The translations under genes were made by a program, and so were the position numbers. A stretch of DNA of 64,000 bases, taken from assembly GCF_015999465.1 (NCBI RefSeq), contig NZ_CP065534.1:3410001-3474000 (forward strand), read 5' to 3'. Each line of letters opens with the position of its first letter. The stretch's first letter is position 1. Shown here piece by piece: positions 25,178 through 37,993 of the stretch. This DNA comes from Lonsdalea populi (GTDB taxonomy: Bacteria; Pseudomonadota; Gammaproteobacteria; Enterobacterales; Enterobacteriaceae). The notes below the pieces were generated by a model, which did not search any database, had not been told where the DNA came from, and was given only the letters and a program-made list of their open reading frames with translations.

Positions 25178-25262
25178 TGGTGCCGAAGGCCGGACTCGAA
25201 CCGGCACGTATTTCTACGGTTGATTTTGAATCAACTGCGTCTACCGATTTCGCCACTTCGGC
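25178..25262 (-). tRNA. leuX: tRNA-Leu (anticodon CAA)
   Basis: 85 nt including the encoded CCA. Acceptor stem GCCGAAG / CTTCGGC, anticodon arm GTTGA-TTCAAAA-TCAAC giving anticodon CAA (reads UUG), a short variable arm and a T-arm GGTTCGAGTCC. It matches E. coli leuX closely. Its 3' end was rebuilt by the island's right attachment site, so the tRNA is intact. Confidence 0.96.
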
Positions 25263-25462
25263 ACGAAGAGGTATGCGGAAAACGGGGGGATTATACCGTG
25301 CAGTCGCGTCCGCGCAACCTTAATCCATCAATCCGCGACTGAGTGATGAAAAATTCGTCTTATCCCCGCCCTGCCCGATGACAGCCAGGTCAATCGTTAA
25401 GTCTGCGACTTGAATGCATAATCGCTTGGCCTGTTCAGAGCAAAACAGGGTAACCTTAATGC

Positions 25463-26755
25463 ATGAATAAAGAAGCTGAACTGAAACGCGCCAAGCGTCT
25501 GGCGCTGTCGTTGCTCGTTCTCGCAGCCGCCGCCTTTGTGATAACGCTGTGTTTGCCGCCCAACTTCTGGGTTAGCGGCGCGAAGGCTATTGCCGAAGCG
25601 GCGATGGTCGGCGCTCTGGCTGACTGGTTCGCCGTCGTGGCGCTGTTTCGCAGGGTGCCGCTACCGTTAGTCTCCCGCCATACCGCGATTATCCCGCGTA
25701 ACAAAGCGAGGATAGCCGACAATCTGGCAACCTTTGTTCAGGAGAAGTTTCTCGATACCGAATCGCTGCTCGCACTGATCCGTCGACATAATCCCGCTCA
25801 CATCGTGGGGCGCTGGTTGCAGAACCCCGATAATGCCGAACGGCTGGGCGGTCATCTGTTGCAGTTTATGCGTGGCATTTTAGATATGGCAGACGACCAG
25901 CGTATCCAGCGTTTCATTCGCCGCGCGGTCCACAAAGCTATCGATAAAGTGGATCTCACCCAGTCCGTCGCCGTTCTGTTGGATAGTTTGACCAAAAATA
26001 ATCGCCATCAGCAGCTGCTGGACACGCTCATAGAACAACTGTTGAGAATGGTGAACAAGCCATCGACGCGGGAATTTATTGCGGCACAAATCGTCCGTTG
26101 GCTGAAACGTGAACATCCGGTCACCGAAAAGATCCTTCCTTCAGAATGGCTGGGTGAACGCAGCGCCGAGGTCGTTGCCAACGCGGTCAACACCCTGTTG
26201 GATGAAGTGGTGCGCGACGAGGGCCACGAGCTACGTCAGCACTTTAATCGTACCGTTTCCCGGCTGATCGGACGACTCCGCGCCGATCCGGAAATGACGC
26301 AGCAGGCCGAAGCGATTAAGCTCTATTTAAAAAATGACGAGGCGCTAAATCACTATCTGAGCGATCTTTGGGGCGACCTGCGCGCCTGGCTCAAAGCCGA
26401 CCTCAATCAAAGCGACTCCGCCGTACAGGCCCGCATGAGCGCCATCGGTCAGTGGCTGGGACAAACGTTGATGCAGGATAAAGGTCTGCGGTCGTCGCTC
26501 AATCAGCATCTAGAAGAGGCAGTGCGCACGCTCGCACCGGAGTTCGCCAATTTCCTGACTCGCCACATCAGCGATACGGTGAAAAGCTGGGATGCACAGG
26601 AGATGTCGCGATTAATCGAACTGAATATCGGTAAAGATTTACAGTTTATTCGTATCAACGGCACGCTGGTAGGGGGAAGCGTCGGGCTGGGACTGTATCT
26701 GCTGTCTCAGTTGCCAGACCTGATTGCCATGCTGCGTACTTCAACCACGCTTTAG
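25463..26755 (+). CDS. yjiN: DUF445 inner-membrane protein YjiN
   Basis: 430 residues. One N-terminal transmembrane helix ([20 protein letters not shown]), the DUF445 signature [20 protein letters not shown], a long charged helical middle and a C-terminal hydrophobic hairpin ([20 protein letters not shown]). The function in the envelope is unknown. It stands alone, convergent with lptG, and they share a terminator. Confidence 0.85.
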   Translation: MNKEAELKRAKRLALSLLVLAAAAFVITLCLPPNFWVSGAKAIAEAAMVGALADWFAVVALFRRVPLPLVSRHTAIIPRNKARIADNLATFVQEKFLDTESLLALIRRHNPAHIVGRWLQNPDNAERLGGHLLQFMRGILDMADDQRIQRFIRRAVHKAIDKVDLTQSVAVLLDSLTKNNRHQQLLDTLIEQLLRMVNKPSTREFIAAQIVRWLKREHPVTEKILPSEWLGERSAEVVANAVNTLLDEVVRDEGHELRQHFNRTVSRLIGRLRADPEMTQQAEAIKLYLKNDEALNHYLSDLWGDLRAWLKADLNQSDSAVQARMSAIGQWLGQTLMQDKGLRSSLNQHLEEAVRTLAPEFANFLTRHISDTVKSWDAQEMSRLIELNIGKDLQFIRINGTLVGGSVGLGLYLLSQLPDLIAMLRTSTTL

Positions 26756-26778
26756 CCCAGAGATACGGTACAAAAGAC

Positions 26779-26800
26779 AACGGGCCCGCAGGCCCGTTTT
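26779..26800. terminator. Shared terminator of yjiN and lptG
   Basis: Stem acgggcc (26780-26786) / ggcccgt (26791-26797), CGCA loop, followed by T on the plus strand and by a short T-rich tract on the minus strand. Confidence 0.75.
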
Positions 26801-26819
26801 AGTCGACAGCAGAGAACGT

Positions 26820-27890
26820 CTAGCGACGTTTCAGCAGTAGCATCACGCTGATGGCCAGGAACAGAAGGCTCGGCAGCAAAGCCCCCAGCACCGGCGGCAT
26901 ATGGTAAACCAGGCTCAATGGACCAAAGATTTGGTCCAGCACGTAAAACAGGAAGCCGAAGCTGATCCCAATGACGATACGCATACCGGCCGGCACGTTT
27001 CTCAACGGACCGAAAATAAACGACAGCGCCATCAGCATCATCACCGCCACCGAGAGCGGAGAAAAAATCTTGCTCCACATGTTGAGCTGGTAACGGCCCG
27101 ACTCCTGTCCGCTCTGTTTCAGGTAGCTGATGTAGTTATATAAGCCTCTGATGGAAAGCGCGCTCGGCTCCATCGCCACTACGCCCAATTTGTCGGGCGT
27201 CAGACTGGTCTTCCATTCACCGCTCAAGGTTTGGCTGCCGCCAATCTTTTTACTGTCGGTGAGTTCGGACGTATCGACCTGCGATAGCTTCCACATGCCG
27301 TCCGCAAAGGTGGCGGAGGCCGCATAACGTACCGAAAGCAGCTTACGGTCATCATCAAAGTGATAAATACTAACGCCCGTCAGCTCTTTTTCGCCCACAA
27401 CCCGCTGGATAAACACGAAATCAGATCCATCTTTGGCCCACATCCCATTCTGGGTAGACAGCATCGAACCGCCGAACATCATCTGCGAGCGGTAATTGCG
27501 CGCCATCTGTTCGCCCTGCGGCGCCACCCACTCGCCGATAGCCATGGTCAGCAGCACCAGCGGGATAGCGGTTTTCATGACCGCACCGGCGATCTGCAGG
27601 CGAGAAAAACCGGATGCCTGCATGACCACCAGCTCGCTGCGCGTCGCCAGCGTTCCCAACCCCAACAGTGCGCCTAACAACGCCGCCATCGGGAAAAACG
27701 TTTCAATATCTTTCGGGACGCTAAGCAAAGTATAGAACCCGGCGCCCAACGCCGAATAACCGCCCTGCCCGACTTTGCGCAACTGCTCGACAAATTTGAT
27801 GATGCCGGATAGCGATACCAGCATGAACAGCGTCGTCATGATGGTATTGAAAATAGTTCTACCGATATAGCGGTCTAAAACACCAAACAT
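26820..27890 (-). CDS. lptG: LPS export permease LptG
   Basis: 356 residues, as expected (E. coli 360). Three N-terminal and three C-terminal transmembrane helices flank a periplasmic beta-jellyroll; RNYRSQMMFGGSMLSTQNGM and SIRGLYNYISYLKQSGQESG are conserved stretches. With LptF and the LptB ATPase it extracts lipopolysaccharide from the inner membrane. Its ATG overlaps the lptF stop (ATGA). Confidence 0.95.
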   Translation of the reverse strand: MFGVLDRYIGRTIFNTIMTTLFMLVSLSGIIKFVEQLRKVGQGGYSALGAGFYTLLSVPKDIETFFPMAALLGALLGLGTLATRSELVVMQASGFSRLQIAGAVMKTAIPLVLLTMAIGEWVAPQGEQMARNYRSQMMFGGSMLSTQNGMWAKDGSDFVFIQRVVGEKELTGVSIYHFDDDRKLLSVRYAASATFADGMWKLSQVDTSELTDSKKIGGSQTLSGEWKTSLTPDKLGVVAMEPSALSIRGLYNYISYLKQSGQESGRYQLNMWSKIFSPLSVAVMMLMALSFIFGPLRNVPAGMRIVIGISFGFLFYVLDQIFGPLSLVYHMPPVLGALLPSLLFLAISVMLLLKRR

Positions 27891-28990
27891 CAGGCCGCTC
27901 CTCTTTGTGTCAGGCGGTATCTCAACTTACGCAACGGCACGCTATCCCACAGATTAAGCGCCACGGCAATCGCCACATAAACCGCATTGGTGAGCCACAT
28001 CCATACCAGCGGATCGAGCTTGCCCTTACCGGCATTGGATCGCAGCGAAGTCTGCAGCAGGAAGAAAATCAGATAGAGCAACATGGCTGGCAGCATGCTC
28101 AACACGCGCCCCTGACGGGGATTCACCACGCTGAGCGGTACGACGATAATCGCCATCACCAGTACGGACAAGATCAGCGTCAGACGCCAGTGAAACTCGG
28201 CACGAGCGCCGATATCGTCGGAACGCCACAGCGTCCTCATGTCCATCTGCTCAACGTTGTTAGGATCGACGGTGACCGCCTGATGCCCTATCAACGCCTG
28301 ATAGTCCGTGAAGTCTGTAATGCGGAAGTCACGCAGCATAGCCGTTCCTTCGTAGCGGGTGCCTTTGTTCAGCGTCACAATCTGCGAACCGTCGGCGCTC
28401 TGGGCGACGACGCCGCGATCGGCCACCACCACGGAAGGCCGCGCGTTGTCGCGCGGACGCATCTGGGCAAGGAACACATGTTCGAACTCCTTGCCGCTGA
28501 CGTTACCCACGAATAGCACCGAATTGCCGTCCTGAGACTGCTGAAACTGCCCTTCCGCCAGCGTCGCCATGCCGGGATTAGCTCTGGCCTCGGCCAGCAC
28601 CTCATCCTGATGCCGAGACGACCAGGGACTGAGCCACAGCACGTTGACTGTCGCGACCACAGCGGTCGCCAACGCCAGCCACGCCGCAGACTTCAGCAGC
28701 GCGTTTTTGCTCAGTCCGCATGCATGCATCACGGTGATTTCGCTTTCGGCATACAGTCGCCCAAAGGTCATCAGCAACCCGAGAAACAGACTCAACGGCA
28801 AAATAAGCTGTGCCATTTCCGGCACGCCAAGTCCCAATAGGGATAAAACCAGATTAGTCGGGATATCACCGTCCACCGCCGCGCCTAGTATCCGCACTAA
28901 TTTCTGACAGAAAAAAATCAGCAGCAAAATAAACAGGATAGCCAGCTGGCTTTTAAAGGTTTCCCGTACCAGATATCGAATGATGATCAC
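27890..28990 (-). CDS. lptF: LPS export permease LptF
   Basis: 366 residues from GTG 28990 (MIIIRYLVRETFKSQ), identical in length to E. coli LptF; an upstream TTG would add two residues. ITVMHACGLSKNALLKSAAW is the coupling helix to LptB, and VVPLSVVNPRQGRVLSMLPA begins the C-terminal membrane part. First gene of lptFG, divergent from pepA. Confidence 0.95.
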   Translation of the reverse strand: MIIIRYLVRETFKSQLAILFILLLIFFCQKLVRILGAAVDGDIPTNLVLSLLGLGVPEMAQLILPLSLFLGLLMTFGRLYAESEITVMHACGLSKNALLKSAAWLALATAVVATVNVLWLSPWSSRHQDEVLAEARANPGMATLAEGQFQQSQDGNSVLFVGNVSGKEFEHVFLAQMRPRDNARPSVVVADRGVVAQSADGSQIVTLNKGTRYEGTAMLRDFRITDFTDYQALIGHQAVTVDPNNVEQMDMRTLWRSDDIGARAEFHWRLTLILSVLVMAIIVVPLSVVNPRQGRVLSMLPAMLLYLIFFLLQTSLRSNAGKGKLDPLVWMWLTNAVYVAIAVALNLWDSVPLRKLRYRLTQRGAA

Positions 28991-29094
28991 GCTCAATACG
29001 CCTGTGAAAACTTGTCTTTTTGCAGGAAAGTCGATAGTTTTTTCGCTAACTCGCCATTTATACTCATTTGTGGCAACCTTCTCGTCGTAGCTAA

Positions 29095-30783
<1,689 letters not shown>

Positions 30784-30833
30784 GGGTACCTACCCGCGCT
30801 GACGTTGCATCCGGTGCATCACGACACTTAGGC

Positions 30834-30855
30834 GATTCCCGCGCAGGCGGGAATC
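30834..30855 (+). terminator. Hairpin after pepA
   Basis: gattcccgc (30834-30842) / gcgggaatc (30847-30855) with a GCAG loop; only a short T tract follows, so it may attenuate and not fully end pepA transcription. Confidence 0.5.
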
Positions 30856-30920
30856 TGCGTTTAACGCAGGCCTTGTCTACCCGCTCTAGTCAGAAACCAG
30901 CGACGGAAATTTAGGTCATC

Positions 30921-31370
30921 ATGAAAAACGCAACGTTCTATCTTCTTGAAACAGAAGACCAAAGCGGAGAACTCAGCGCGGTGGAAGCGCTGACCTGCGA
31001 GCTGGCCGCCACACTGTGGCGGGCGGGAAAACGGGTGCTCGTCGCCTGCGCAGACGAAGAGCAGGCGCAGCGGCTGGATGAGGCGTTATGGCAACGTCCG
31101 CCGCATGCCTTCGTGCCACACAACCTGGCGGGGGAAGGCCCGCGTCAGGGGGCCGCTGTCGAGCTGGCCTGGCCTCACAAGCGCGGCAACGCGCCGCGCG
31201 AGGTCCTGATCAACCTGCAGCCGCAGTTCGCAGATTTTGCCACCGCTTTCCATGAAGTGATAGACTTTGTCCCTTACGAAGAATCCCTGAAACAGTTGGC
31301 GCGCGACCGCTATAAAACCTATCGCAGCGTCGGCTTCCGATTGACCACGGCTACACCGCCAACCCACTGA
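30921..31370 (+). CDS. holC: DNA polymerase III chi subunit
   Basis: 149 residues (E. coli 147). It has the HolC fold with LWRAGKRVLVACADEEQAQRLDEALW and FVPHNLAGEGPRQGAAVELA. It links the clamp loader (via psi, HolD) to SSB at the replication fork. It stops 12 bp before the valS start, so the two are surely co-transcribed. Confidence 0.95.
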   Translation: MKNATFYLLETEDQSGELSAVEALTCELAATLWRAGKRVLVACADEEQAQRLDEALWQRPPHAFVPHNLAGEGPRQGAAVELAWPHKRGNAPREVLINLQPQFADFATAFHEVIDFVPYEESLKQLARDRYKTYRSVGFRLTTATPPTH

Positions 31371-31382
31371 ATTTTGAGCATA

Positions 31383-34238
31383 ATGGAAAAGACATACAAC
31401 CCGCACGATATAGAGCAGCCGCTTTATGAGCACTGGGAAAAACAAGGCTACTTCAAGCCAAACGGCGATACCGAGCAAGAAAGCTTCAGCATCATGATTC
31501 CGCCGCCCAACGTCACCGGCAGCCTGCACATGGGTCATGCTTTTCAACAAACCATTATGGATACTCTGATCCGCTACCAGCGCATGCAGGGCAAAAATAC
31601 CCTGTGGCAGGCGGGGACCGACCATGCCGGTATCGCCACGCAGATGGTGGTTGAGCGCAAAATCGCCGCCGAAGAAGGCAAAACGCGCCACGATTACGGT
31701 CGCGAAGCCTTCATCGACAAAATCTGGCAGTGGAAAGAAGAATCCGGCGGCACTATCACGCGTCAGATGCGTCGTCTGGGCAACTCCGTGGACTGGGAGC
31801 GCGAACGCTTCACCATGGATAAAGGCCTGTCCGACGCCGTGAAGGAAGTCTTTGTCCGCCTGTACAAAGAGGACCTGATCTACCGCGGCAAACGCCTGGT
31901 GAACTGGGATCCGAAACTGCGCACCGCCATTTCCGATCTGGAGGTGGAAAACCGTGACGTCAAAGGCGCCATGTGGCACCTGCGCTACCCGCTGGCGGAC
32001 GGCGCCAAAACGGCCGAAGGCAAAGACTATCTGGTCGTCGCCACCACCCGTCCTGAAACCATGCTCGGCGATACCGGCGTTGCGGTAAATCCGGAAGATC
32101 CTCGCTATAAAGATCTCATCGGCAAAGCAGTCATTCTGCCGCTGATCGACCGCCGCATCCCTATCCTTGCGGATGAACATGCCGACATGGAAAAAGGCAC
32201 CGGCTGCGTGAAAATCACGCCGGCTCATGACTTTAACGACTACGAAGTCGGTAAACGCCACGCGCTGCCGATGATCAATATCCTGACCTTTGACGGCGAT
32301 ATCCGTCAGCAGGCGGAAGTGTTCGACACCAACGGCAATGCCTCTGATGTCTATGACGACGCACTACCGGAAGCCTTCCGCGGACTGGAGCGCTTTGCCG
32401 CGCGTAAAGCGATCGTGGCCGCTTTCGACGAATTGGGCCTGCTGGAAGAGATCAAGGCGCATGACCTGACGGTGCCTTACGGCGACCGCGGCGGCGTTGT
32501 GATTGAACCGATGCTGACCGACCAGTGGTACGTTCGCACGGCGCCGCTGGCCAAACAGGCGGTGGAAGCCGTGGAAGATGGTCGTATCCAGTTCGTACCG
32601 AAGCAGTACGAAAACATGTACTTCAGTTGGATGCGCGACATTCAGGACTGGTGTATCTCCCGTCAGCTGTGGTGGGGTCACCGAATTCCGGCCTGGTACG
32701 ATGCCAACGGCAACGTCTATGTCGGCCGCGATGAAGCCGAAGTCCGCCGCGAAAACCAGCTGGCGGACGATGTCGCGCTGACTCAGGACGAAGACGTGCT
32801 GGACACCTGGTTCTCCTCCGGGCTGTGGACCTTCTCCACGCTGGGTTGGCCGGAACAGACGCCGGAGCTGAAAGCGTTCCATCCGAGCAGCGTGATGGTC
32901 AGCGGCTTCGACATCATTTTCTTCTGGATCGCGCGCATGATCATGCTGACCATGCACTTCATCAAAGATGAAAACGGCCAGCCGCAGGTGCCATTCAACA
33001 CCGTCTACATGACCGGTCTGATTCGTGACGATGAAGGACAGAAAATGTCCAAATCCAAGGGTAACGTCATCGACCCACTGGATATGGTCGACGGTATCTC
33101 TCTGGAAGCGCTGCTGGAAAAACGAACCGGCAACATGATGCAGCCGCAGCTGGCGGAAAAAATCCGCAAGCGCACGGAGAAACAGTTCCCGAACGGTATC
33201 GAACCGCATGGTACTGATGCCCTACGCTTCACGTTGGCGGCGCTGGCCTCCACCGGTCGCGACATCAACTGGGACATGAAGCGCCTGGAAGGCTATCGCA
33301 ACTTCTGTAACAAGCTGTGGAACGCCAGCCGCTTCGTCCTGATGAACACTGAAGGACAGGATTGCGGTATACAGGGAGGCGAACGAGTCCTGTCGCTAGC
33401 CGACCGCTGGGTTCTGGCTGAATTCAACCGCACGGTGAAAGCCTATCGCGAAGCGCTGGACGGCTACCGCTTCGACCTGGCGGCCAACATCCTCTATGAG
33501 TTCACCTGGAACCAGTTCTGCGACTGGTATCTGGAACTGGCCAAGCCGGTCATGAGCGGCGGCAGCGAAGCGGAACTGCGCGGCACGCGGCACACGTTGG
33601 TGCAGGTGCTGGAAGCCTTGCTGCGTCTGGCGCATCCAATCATTCCGTTCATCACGGAAACGATCTGGCAGCGTGTGAAAGTGCAGAAGGGCATTGAGGC
33701 CGAGACCATCATGCTTCAGCCGTTCCCGGCCTTCGACGCCGCGCTGGAAGACAGTCAGGCGCTGCACGATCTGGAGTGGATCAAGCAAACTATCGTCGCC
33801 GTGCGTAACATTCGCGCCGAGATGAATATTGCGCCCAGCAAACCGTTGGAAATGCTGCTGCGCGACAGCAGCGCCGAAGCGCAGCGCCGGGTCGCAGAGA
33901 ACATGAACTTCATCAAAACACTGGCGCGGCTGGAGAGCATCGACGTCCTGCCCGCTGGCGATAAAGGCCCGGTTTCCGTCGCCAAGCTGGTGGACGGCGC
34001 CGAGCTGCTGATCCCGATGGCCGGTCTGATCGACAAGGCCAGCGAGCTGGATCGCTTAGCGAAAGAGGTCGCAAAGATTGATGGCGAGATCTCTCGTATC
34101 GAAAGCAAACTGGCGAACGAAGGCTTTGTCGCGCGCGCGCCGGAAGCGGTGGTAGCAAAAGAGCGTGAGAAGCTGACCCACTATGCCGACGCAAAAACGA
34201 AACTGCTGGAGCAGCAGGCGACCATCGCCGCGCTGTAA
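31383..34238 (+). CDS. valS: Valyl-tRNA synthetase
   Basis: 951 residues from ATG 31383, the same length as E. coli ValS. Class I signatures: [12 protein letters not shown] (HIGH type) and KMSKS starting at K554. The editing CP1 domain has [16 protein letters not shown], and the C-terminal coiled coil ends [19 protein letters not shown]. Charges tRNA-Val and hydrolyses Thr-tRNA-Val. A 3-codon longer frame exists upstream but the family start is [12 protein letters not shown]. Confidence 0.97.
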   Translation: MEKTYNPHDIEQPLYEHWEKQGYFKPNGDTEQESFSIMIPPPNVTGSLHMGHAFQQTIMDTLIRYQRMQGKNTLWQAGTDHAGIATQMVVERKIAAEEGKTRHDYGREAFIDKIWQWKEESGGTITRQMRRLGNSVDWERERFTMDKGLSDAVKEVFVRLYKEDLIYRGKRLVNWDPKLRTAISDLEVENRDVKGAMWHLRYPLADGAKTAEGKDYLVVATTRPETMLGDTGVAVNPEDPRYKDLIGKAVILPLIDRRIPILADEHADMEKGTGCVKITPAHDFNDYEVGKRHALPMINILTFDGDIRQQAEVFDTNGNASDVYDDALPEAFRGLERFAARKAIVAAFDELGLLEEIKAHDLTVPYGDRGGVVIEPMLTDQWYVRTAPLAKQAVEAVEDGRIQFVPKQYENMYFSWMRDIQDWCISRQLWWGHRIPAWYDANGNVYVGRDEAEVRRENQLADDVALTQDEDVLDTWFSSGLWTFSTLGWPEQTPELKAFHPSSVMVSGFDIIFFWIARMIMLTMHFIKDENGQPQVPFNTVYMTGLIRDDEGQKMSKSKGNVIDPLDMVDGISLEALLEKRTGNMMQPQLAEKIRKRTEKQFPNGIEPHGTDALRFTLAALASTGRDINWDMKRLEGYRNFCNKLWNASRFVLMNTEGQDCGIQGGERVLSLADRWVLAEFNRTVKAYREALDGYRFDLAANILYEFTWNQFCDWYLELAKPVMSGGSEAELRGTRHTLVQVLEALLRLAHPIIPFITETIWQRVKVQKGIEAETIMLQPFPAFDAALEDSQALHDLEWIKQTIVAVRNIRAEMNIAPSKPLEMLLRDSSAEAQRRVAENMNFIKTLARLESIDVLPAGDKGPVSVAKLVDGAELLIPMAGLIDKASELDRLAKEVAKIDGEISRIESKLANEGFVARAPEAVVAKEREKLTHYADAKTKLLEQQATIAAL

Positions 34239-34278
34239 GCAGAATGCCAGCCGCAGTGACCTCCATTCGGCTCATGCA

Positions 34279-34306
34279 AGGGAGATCGCAAGATCTCCCT
34301 TTTTTT
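34279..34306 (+). terminator. valS terminator
   Basis: agggagatc (34279-34287) / gatctccct (34292-34300) with a GCAA loop and a run of seven T. Confidence 0.9.
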
Positions 34307-34521
34307 AATGCGCAGCCAAGCCCCCCTTCTTAACGCCTCGCCAGCCCGTCAGTGGGGTATCGAAACCCGTAACGCAAGCCCTTGAACAATCTGGGGAGGC
34401 GGCCCTGTGCAGGATAATTCCGACGATTGCATTCAAGCCGGATAAAATGTTATTACAATCGATGTTTCCACTTTCCTCATTGGGCCACCATGATTAACTG
34501 AAAAGCGAGCATTTGAGCACC

Positions 34522-35025
34522 ATGACAATCGCAACTCCCGTTCAACGTCTGACCCGCCCCATCACCGCGGCCGACAACGCCGCGATGGCTGGCGTGATCC
34601 GCCGCGTGTCGGCTGAGTTCGGGTTGACGGCGGACAAAGGCTACACCGTCGCCGATCCGGACCTCGATTCGCTGTTCCAGCTGTACAACCGCCCGCAGTG
34701 CGCTTACTGGGTCGTGGAGTGCGGCGACGAAGTGGTCGGCGGCGGCGGCGTGGCTCCGCTGTCAGGGGGAGAGGCGGATATTTGCGAGCTGCAGAAAATG
34801 TATTTCCTCCCCATCGCGCGTGGACGGGGACTGGCGAGACAGCTGGCGCAGCAGGCCTTGGAGTTTGGTCGCCAGCACGGCTTCAGCCGCTGTTATCTGG
34901 AGACCACCGGCCACCTCACCAGCGCCATTCGGCTCTATGAAAAGCTAGGGTTCCGCCACATTCCCTATGCGTTAGGGTGTACCGGTCATGTGGACTGCGA
35001 AGTGAGAATGATCAAGCCGCTGTAA
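34522..35025 (+). CDS. yjgM: GNAT acetyltransferase YjgM
   Basis: 167 residues from ATG 34522, as in E. coli; a TTG three codons earlier is less likely. Acetyl-CoA loop [19 protein letters not shown] and C-terminal [20 protein letters not shown] define the family. The E. coli protein was linked to O-acetylserine or related small-molecule acetylation; the substrate here is not certain. Its place between valS and rraB fits E. coli order. Confidence 0.82.
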   Translation: MTIATPVQRLTRPITAADNAAMAGVIRRVSAEFGLTADKGYTVADPDLDSLFQLYNRPQCAYWVVECGDEVVGGGGVAPLSGGEADICELQKMYFLPIARGRGLARQLAQQALEFGRQHGFSRCYLETTGHLTSAIRLYEKLGFRHIPYALGCTGHVDCEVRMIKPL

Positions 35026-35101
35026 GAAAGGGTTGCCGACGGTGATGCCGCCGGCAACATCGAGAGGCCCGGAGGAAGGGGGCCGTCACGGAGAAGAGGA
35101 A

Positions 35102-35521
35102 TTAGTGACGTTTGCCGTCATCATCCTCGTCATAGAATTCGCCTTCATCATCTTCATCAGAGCCGTTAGGGTCTTCGAAGTAGGTACCCCAACCATCGTA
35201 ATTGACTTCATGACGCTCGGCCAATGACAGCAACTGTTCGACCTGACCGTCGATGATCTCGGCTTTGAGCGACACTTCGCTGATCACGTCGCAACACATC
35301 AGCAGTACGCCCTCTTCAACTTCCAGCTCTTCCGCATCCGTGACTTCGTAGCCCAGTTTGAAGGCGTCGACCGCCACCTTTTCCAGATCTTCGAACTTAT
35401 CGGCGGAGAAGTGATGCTCGATGGTGTAGACCGCGTCAGGATCGCTGCCATCGTCCAGCAACTCTTCAATAATCAGCCGCGTTTCTTCACGCTGCTCTTC
35501 CAGCAATTCACGGTTTACCAT
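35102..35521 (-). CDS. rraB: Regulator of ribonuclease E activity B
   Basis: 139 residues (E. coli 138), very acidic, ending in a run of Asp/Glu with His. [20 protein letters not shown] and the central [20 protein letters not shown] match RraB, which binds RNase E and dampens mRNA decay. It is divergent from argF. Confidence 0.94.
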   Translation of the reverse strand: MVNRELLEEQREETRLIIEELLDDGSDPDAVYTIEHHFSADKFEDLEKVAVDAFKLGYEVTDAEELEVEEGVLLMCCDVISEVSLKAEIIDGQVEQLLSLAERHEVNYDGWGTYFEDPNGSDEDDEGEFYDEDDDGKRH

Positions 35522-35594
35522 GACTCAGTCCTCATTAAACGGCGAGATATCGTCGCATTGTCCCACAGCCCCGCACCTGGCTCCACCACAAAGT

Positions 35595-35651
35595 TTGACC
35601 ACGCCACTTGAAATTGAATATTTACACATATAAAGTGAATTTTAATTCAAT
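35595..35651 (+). promoter_or_regulatory. argF promoter and tandem ARG boxes
   Basis: attgaatatttacacata (35613-35630) and agtgaattttaattcaat (35634-35651) are two 18-bp ARG boxes 3 bp apart, the classical ArgR-hexamer operator; the second has a perfect TGAAT...ATTCA palindrome. A TTGACC -35 lies at 35595-35600, with a T/A-rich -10 inside box 1. Arginine-bound ArgR would block polymerase. Confidence 0.88.
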
Positions 35652-35682
35652 CATAAGTATTGCCCGCACGGAGATAAGTTCA

Positions 35683-36693
35683 ATGAACCCGTTCTATAAA
35701 CGTCATTTTTTAAGACTGATGGATTTTACTCCAACAGAAATAAGTAGCCTGTTAGCCCTGTCAGCAAAACTGAAATCGGATAAAAAGAGCGGAGCCGAAG
35801 CCCGTCATCTGCAAGGGAAAAACATCGCACTCATCTTCGAAAAAGATTCGACCCGTACTCGCTGCTCTTTCGAAGTTGCTGCTTACGATCAGGGCGCGCG
35901 GGTCACCTATCTGGCCCCCAGCGGCAGCCAGATTGGTCACAAGGAGTCTATGAAAGATACGGCGCGCGTGCTGGGTCGGATGTACGACGGCATTCAGTAT
36001 CGCGGCTATGGACAGGAACGGGTTGAAACGCTGGCGGAGCTGTCCGGCGTACCGGTATGGAACGGGCTGACCGATGAATTTCACCCTACCCAGTTGCTGG
36101 CGGACCTGCTGACGATGCAAGAGTACGCACTTGGCCGCTCACTGTCCGAGATGAAATTGGCTTACGTCGGCGACGCCCGTAACAATATGGGTAACACCAT
36201 GCTGGAAGCGGCGGCGTTGACCGGACTGGATCTGCGCCTGATCGCACCGAAAAGCTGCTGGCCGGAAACAGGTCTGGTGGCGGAATGTCAGGCAGTGGCA
36301 GAGAAAACCGGCGGCAGCATCACGCTGACGGAAGATGTCGCGACGGGCGTCAAAGACGTCGACTTCATCTATACCGACGTGTGGGTATCCATGGGCGAAC
36401 CGAAAGACGTGTGGGCGCAGCGTATCGATTTGCTAAAACCCTATCAGGTCAATATGACCATGATTGCGACATCGGGCAATCCTCAGGTCAAATTCCTGCA
36501 CTGCCTGCCCGCCTTTCATGACGACCAAACCATTCTCGGCAAACAGATGGCCGAACAATACGGCTTACACGGCGGCATGGAAGTCACCGATGAGGTTTTC
36601 GAGTCCAAACACAGCATCGTGTTCGATCAGGCGGAAAACCGGATGCACACCATCAAAGCCGTGATGGTCGCCACCCTCAGCCCCAACGTGTAA
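35683..36693 (+). CDS. argF: Ornithine carbamoyltransferase
   Basis: 336 residues from ATG 35683; the open frame upstream runs through the ARG boxes and is not coding. Carbamoyl phosphate loop [10 protein letters not shown], ornithine/SMG-loop TDVWVSMGE and catalytic HCLPAFHD are all present. Makes citrulline for arginine synthesis. E. coli has two paralogues (argF, argI); this one has the argI neighbourhood. Confidence 0.95.
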   Translation: MNPFYKRHFLRLMDFTPTEISSLLALSAKLKSDKKSGAEARHLQGKNIALIFEKDSTRTRCSFEVAAYDQGARVTYLAPSGSQIGHKESMKDTARVLGRMYDGIQYRGYGQERVETLAELSGVPVWNGLTDEFHPTQLLADLLTMQEYALGRSLSEMKLAYVGDARNNMGNTMLEAAALTGLDLRLIAPKSCWPETGLVAECQAVAEKTGGSITLTEDVATGVKDVDFIYTDVWVSMGEPKDVWAQRIDLLKPYQVNMTMIATSGNPQVKFLHCLPAFHDDQTILGKQMAEQYGLHGGMEVTDEVFESKHSIVFDQAENRMHTIKAVMVATLSPNV

Positions 36694-36801
36694 ACCGCAG
36701 TTTCATGTCACTGCCGTCCCGGCCTCATGATCGTCCGCCGACGGCAGTCGCGCATACGCAGTCGCAACCGGTTGCTCACAGGCAAAATCTGCGTTTTTCG
36801 C

Positions 36802-36829
36802 TTGAATTCGCCTCTTCCACGCGTATAAT
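36802..36829 (+). promoter_or_regulatory. pyrLBI promoter
   Basis: TTGAAT (36802-36807), 16-bp spacer, perfect TATAAT (36824-36829), 26 bp before the leader peptide ATG. Confidence 0.75.
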
Positions 36830-36854
36830 TCCGGGCAATTTGCCGGGAGGAACC

Positions 36855-36965
36855 ATGTCCAACGCAGCCATCTTTGTCGGTCATCAACCGCAACTGCCTT
36901 CTGGCAGCCACGCCGCGTTTTTACTCCCTGTACACCCTAATTTCATTAAAAAAGCCCCTCGTTGA
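36855..36965 (+). CDS. pyrL: pyrBI operon leader peptide
   Basis: 36 residues after GGGAGGAACC. The gene ends inside the attenuator stem-loop (TGA at 36963-36965), just as in E. coli pyrL (44 aa), although the peptide sequence differs. Low UTP stalls polymerase in the U-rich leader, the ribosome catches up and masks the terminator, so pyrBI is read. Identified by position and architecture. Confidence 0.78.
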   Translation: MSNAAIFVGHQPQLPSGSHAAFLLPVHPNFIKKAPR

Positions 36966-36978
36966 GGGGCTTTTTTTT
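36953..36978 (+). terminator. pyrBI attenuator
   Basis: agcccctc (36953-36960) / gaggggct (36964-36971) followed by eight T, overlapping the pyrL stop and 67 bp before pyrB. This is the UTP-sensitive attenuator. Confidence 0.9.
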
Positions 36979-37044
36979 GTCTGTCAAAAAGGGCGTCAGG
37001 CCGCCAACCTGTCTACCGTGCCGAACCGTTAGGAGAATCGCAAA

Positions 37045-37980
37045 ATGGTCAATCCGCTTTATAAAAGACACATTATCTCGATAAACGATCTCAGCCGGGA
37101 CGATCTGCTGCTGACGCTGAAAGTCGCCGCCAGCCTGAAAGCGAACCCGCAGCCCGAGCTGTTGAAACATAAGGTGATTGCCAGCTGCTTCTTCGAAGCC
37201 TCCACCCGCACCCGGCTATCGTTCGAAACCGCCATGCATCGCCTGGGCGCGTCCGTGGTGGGTTTCGCCGACAGCAGCAACACGTCGCTGGGGAAAAAAG
37301 GCGAGACGCTGGCGGACACCATTTCCGTGGTCAGCAACTATGTGGACGCCATCGTGATGCGCCATCCGCAGGAAGGCGCCGCCCGTCTGGCGGCCGAGTT
37401 CTCTCAGGGCATCCCCGTCCTCAACGCCGGCGACGGCGCCAACCAGCATCCCTCTCAGACGCTGCTCGACCTGTTCACCATTCAGGAAACCCAGGGACGT
37501 CTGGATAACATCAACATCGCCATGGTCGGGGATCTTAAGTACGGCCGCACCGTCCACTCTCTAACGCAGGCGCTGGCCAAGTTCAAGGGCAACCGCTTTT
37601 ACTTCATCGCGCCCGATGCGCTGGCGATGCCGGACTATATATTAAAAATGCTGGAAGAGCGGAACATTCCCTATAGCCTGCATAACAGCATCGAAGAAGT
37701 CGTGCCGGAGCTGGATATCCTCTACATGACGCGTGTCCAGAAAGAGCGGCTCGACCCGTCCGAATACATCAACATCAAAGCGCAGTACATCCTGCATGCT
37801 GCGGATCTCGCCGGGGCGCGCGCAAATCTGAAAGTGCTGCATCCCCTGCCACGCATCGATGAAATCACGACCGACGTCGACAGTACGCCCTACGCCTACT
37901 ATTTCCAACAGGCCGGCAACGGCATTTACGCGCGACAGGCCCTGCTGGCTCTGGTGCTGAACAGCGAACGGGTTCTGTAA
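37045..37980 (+). CDS. pyrB: Aspartate carbamoyltransferase catalytic subunit
   Basis: 311 residues, start ATG 37045 after [19 protein letters not shown] binds carbamoyl phosphate, [10 protein letters not shown] the substrates and HPLPRIDE closes the site. First committed step of pyrimidine synthesis; forms the 2xC3:3xR2 enzyme with PyrI. Spaced 13 bp from pyrI. Confidence 0.97.
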   Translation: MVNPLYKRHIISINDLSRDDLLLTLKVAASLKANPQPELLKHKVIASCFFEASTRTRLSFETAMHRLGASVVGFADSSNTSLGKKGETLADTISVVSNYVDAIVMRHPQEGAARLAAEFSQGIPVLNAGDGANQHPSQTLLDLFTIQETQGRLDNINIAMVGDLKYGRTVHSLTQALAKFKGNRFYFIAPDALAMPDYILKMLEERNIPYSLHNSIEEVVPELDILYMTRVQKERLDPSEYINIKAQYILHAADLAGARANLKVLHPLPRIDEITTDVDSTPYAYYFQQAGNGIYARQALLALVLNSERVL

Positions 37981-37993
37981 GAGAGGAAGACAC

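Larger units (their letters stand above)
14741..25195. mobile_element. P4-like integrative element in leuX
   Basis: About 10.4 kb lie between tggtgcgaaggccggac (14741-14757) and tggtgccgaaggccggac (25178-25195), the latter being the 3' end of tRNA-Leu. A P4-type integrase sits next to the tRNA. Inside are a P4-like primase-helicase, AlpA, a Ner-like regulator and cargo (a toxin-antitoxin pair and the sce7725/sce7726 pair). leuX is a known island hotspot in enterobacteria. The left repeat has one base fewer than the right one. Confidence 0.85.

Noticed and set aside
31086..32261. 391-codon open frame antisense to holC/valS
   Set aside because: Same cause; valS is full length and conserved.
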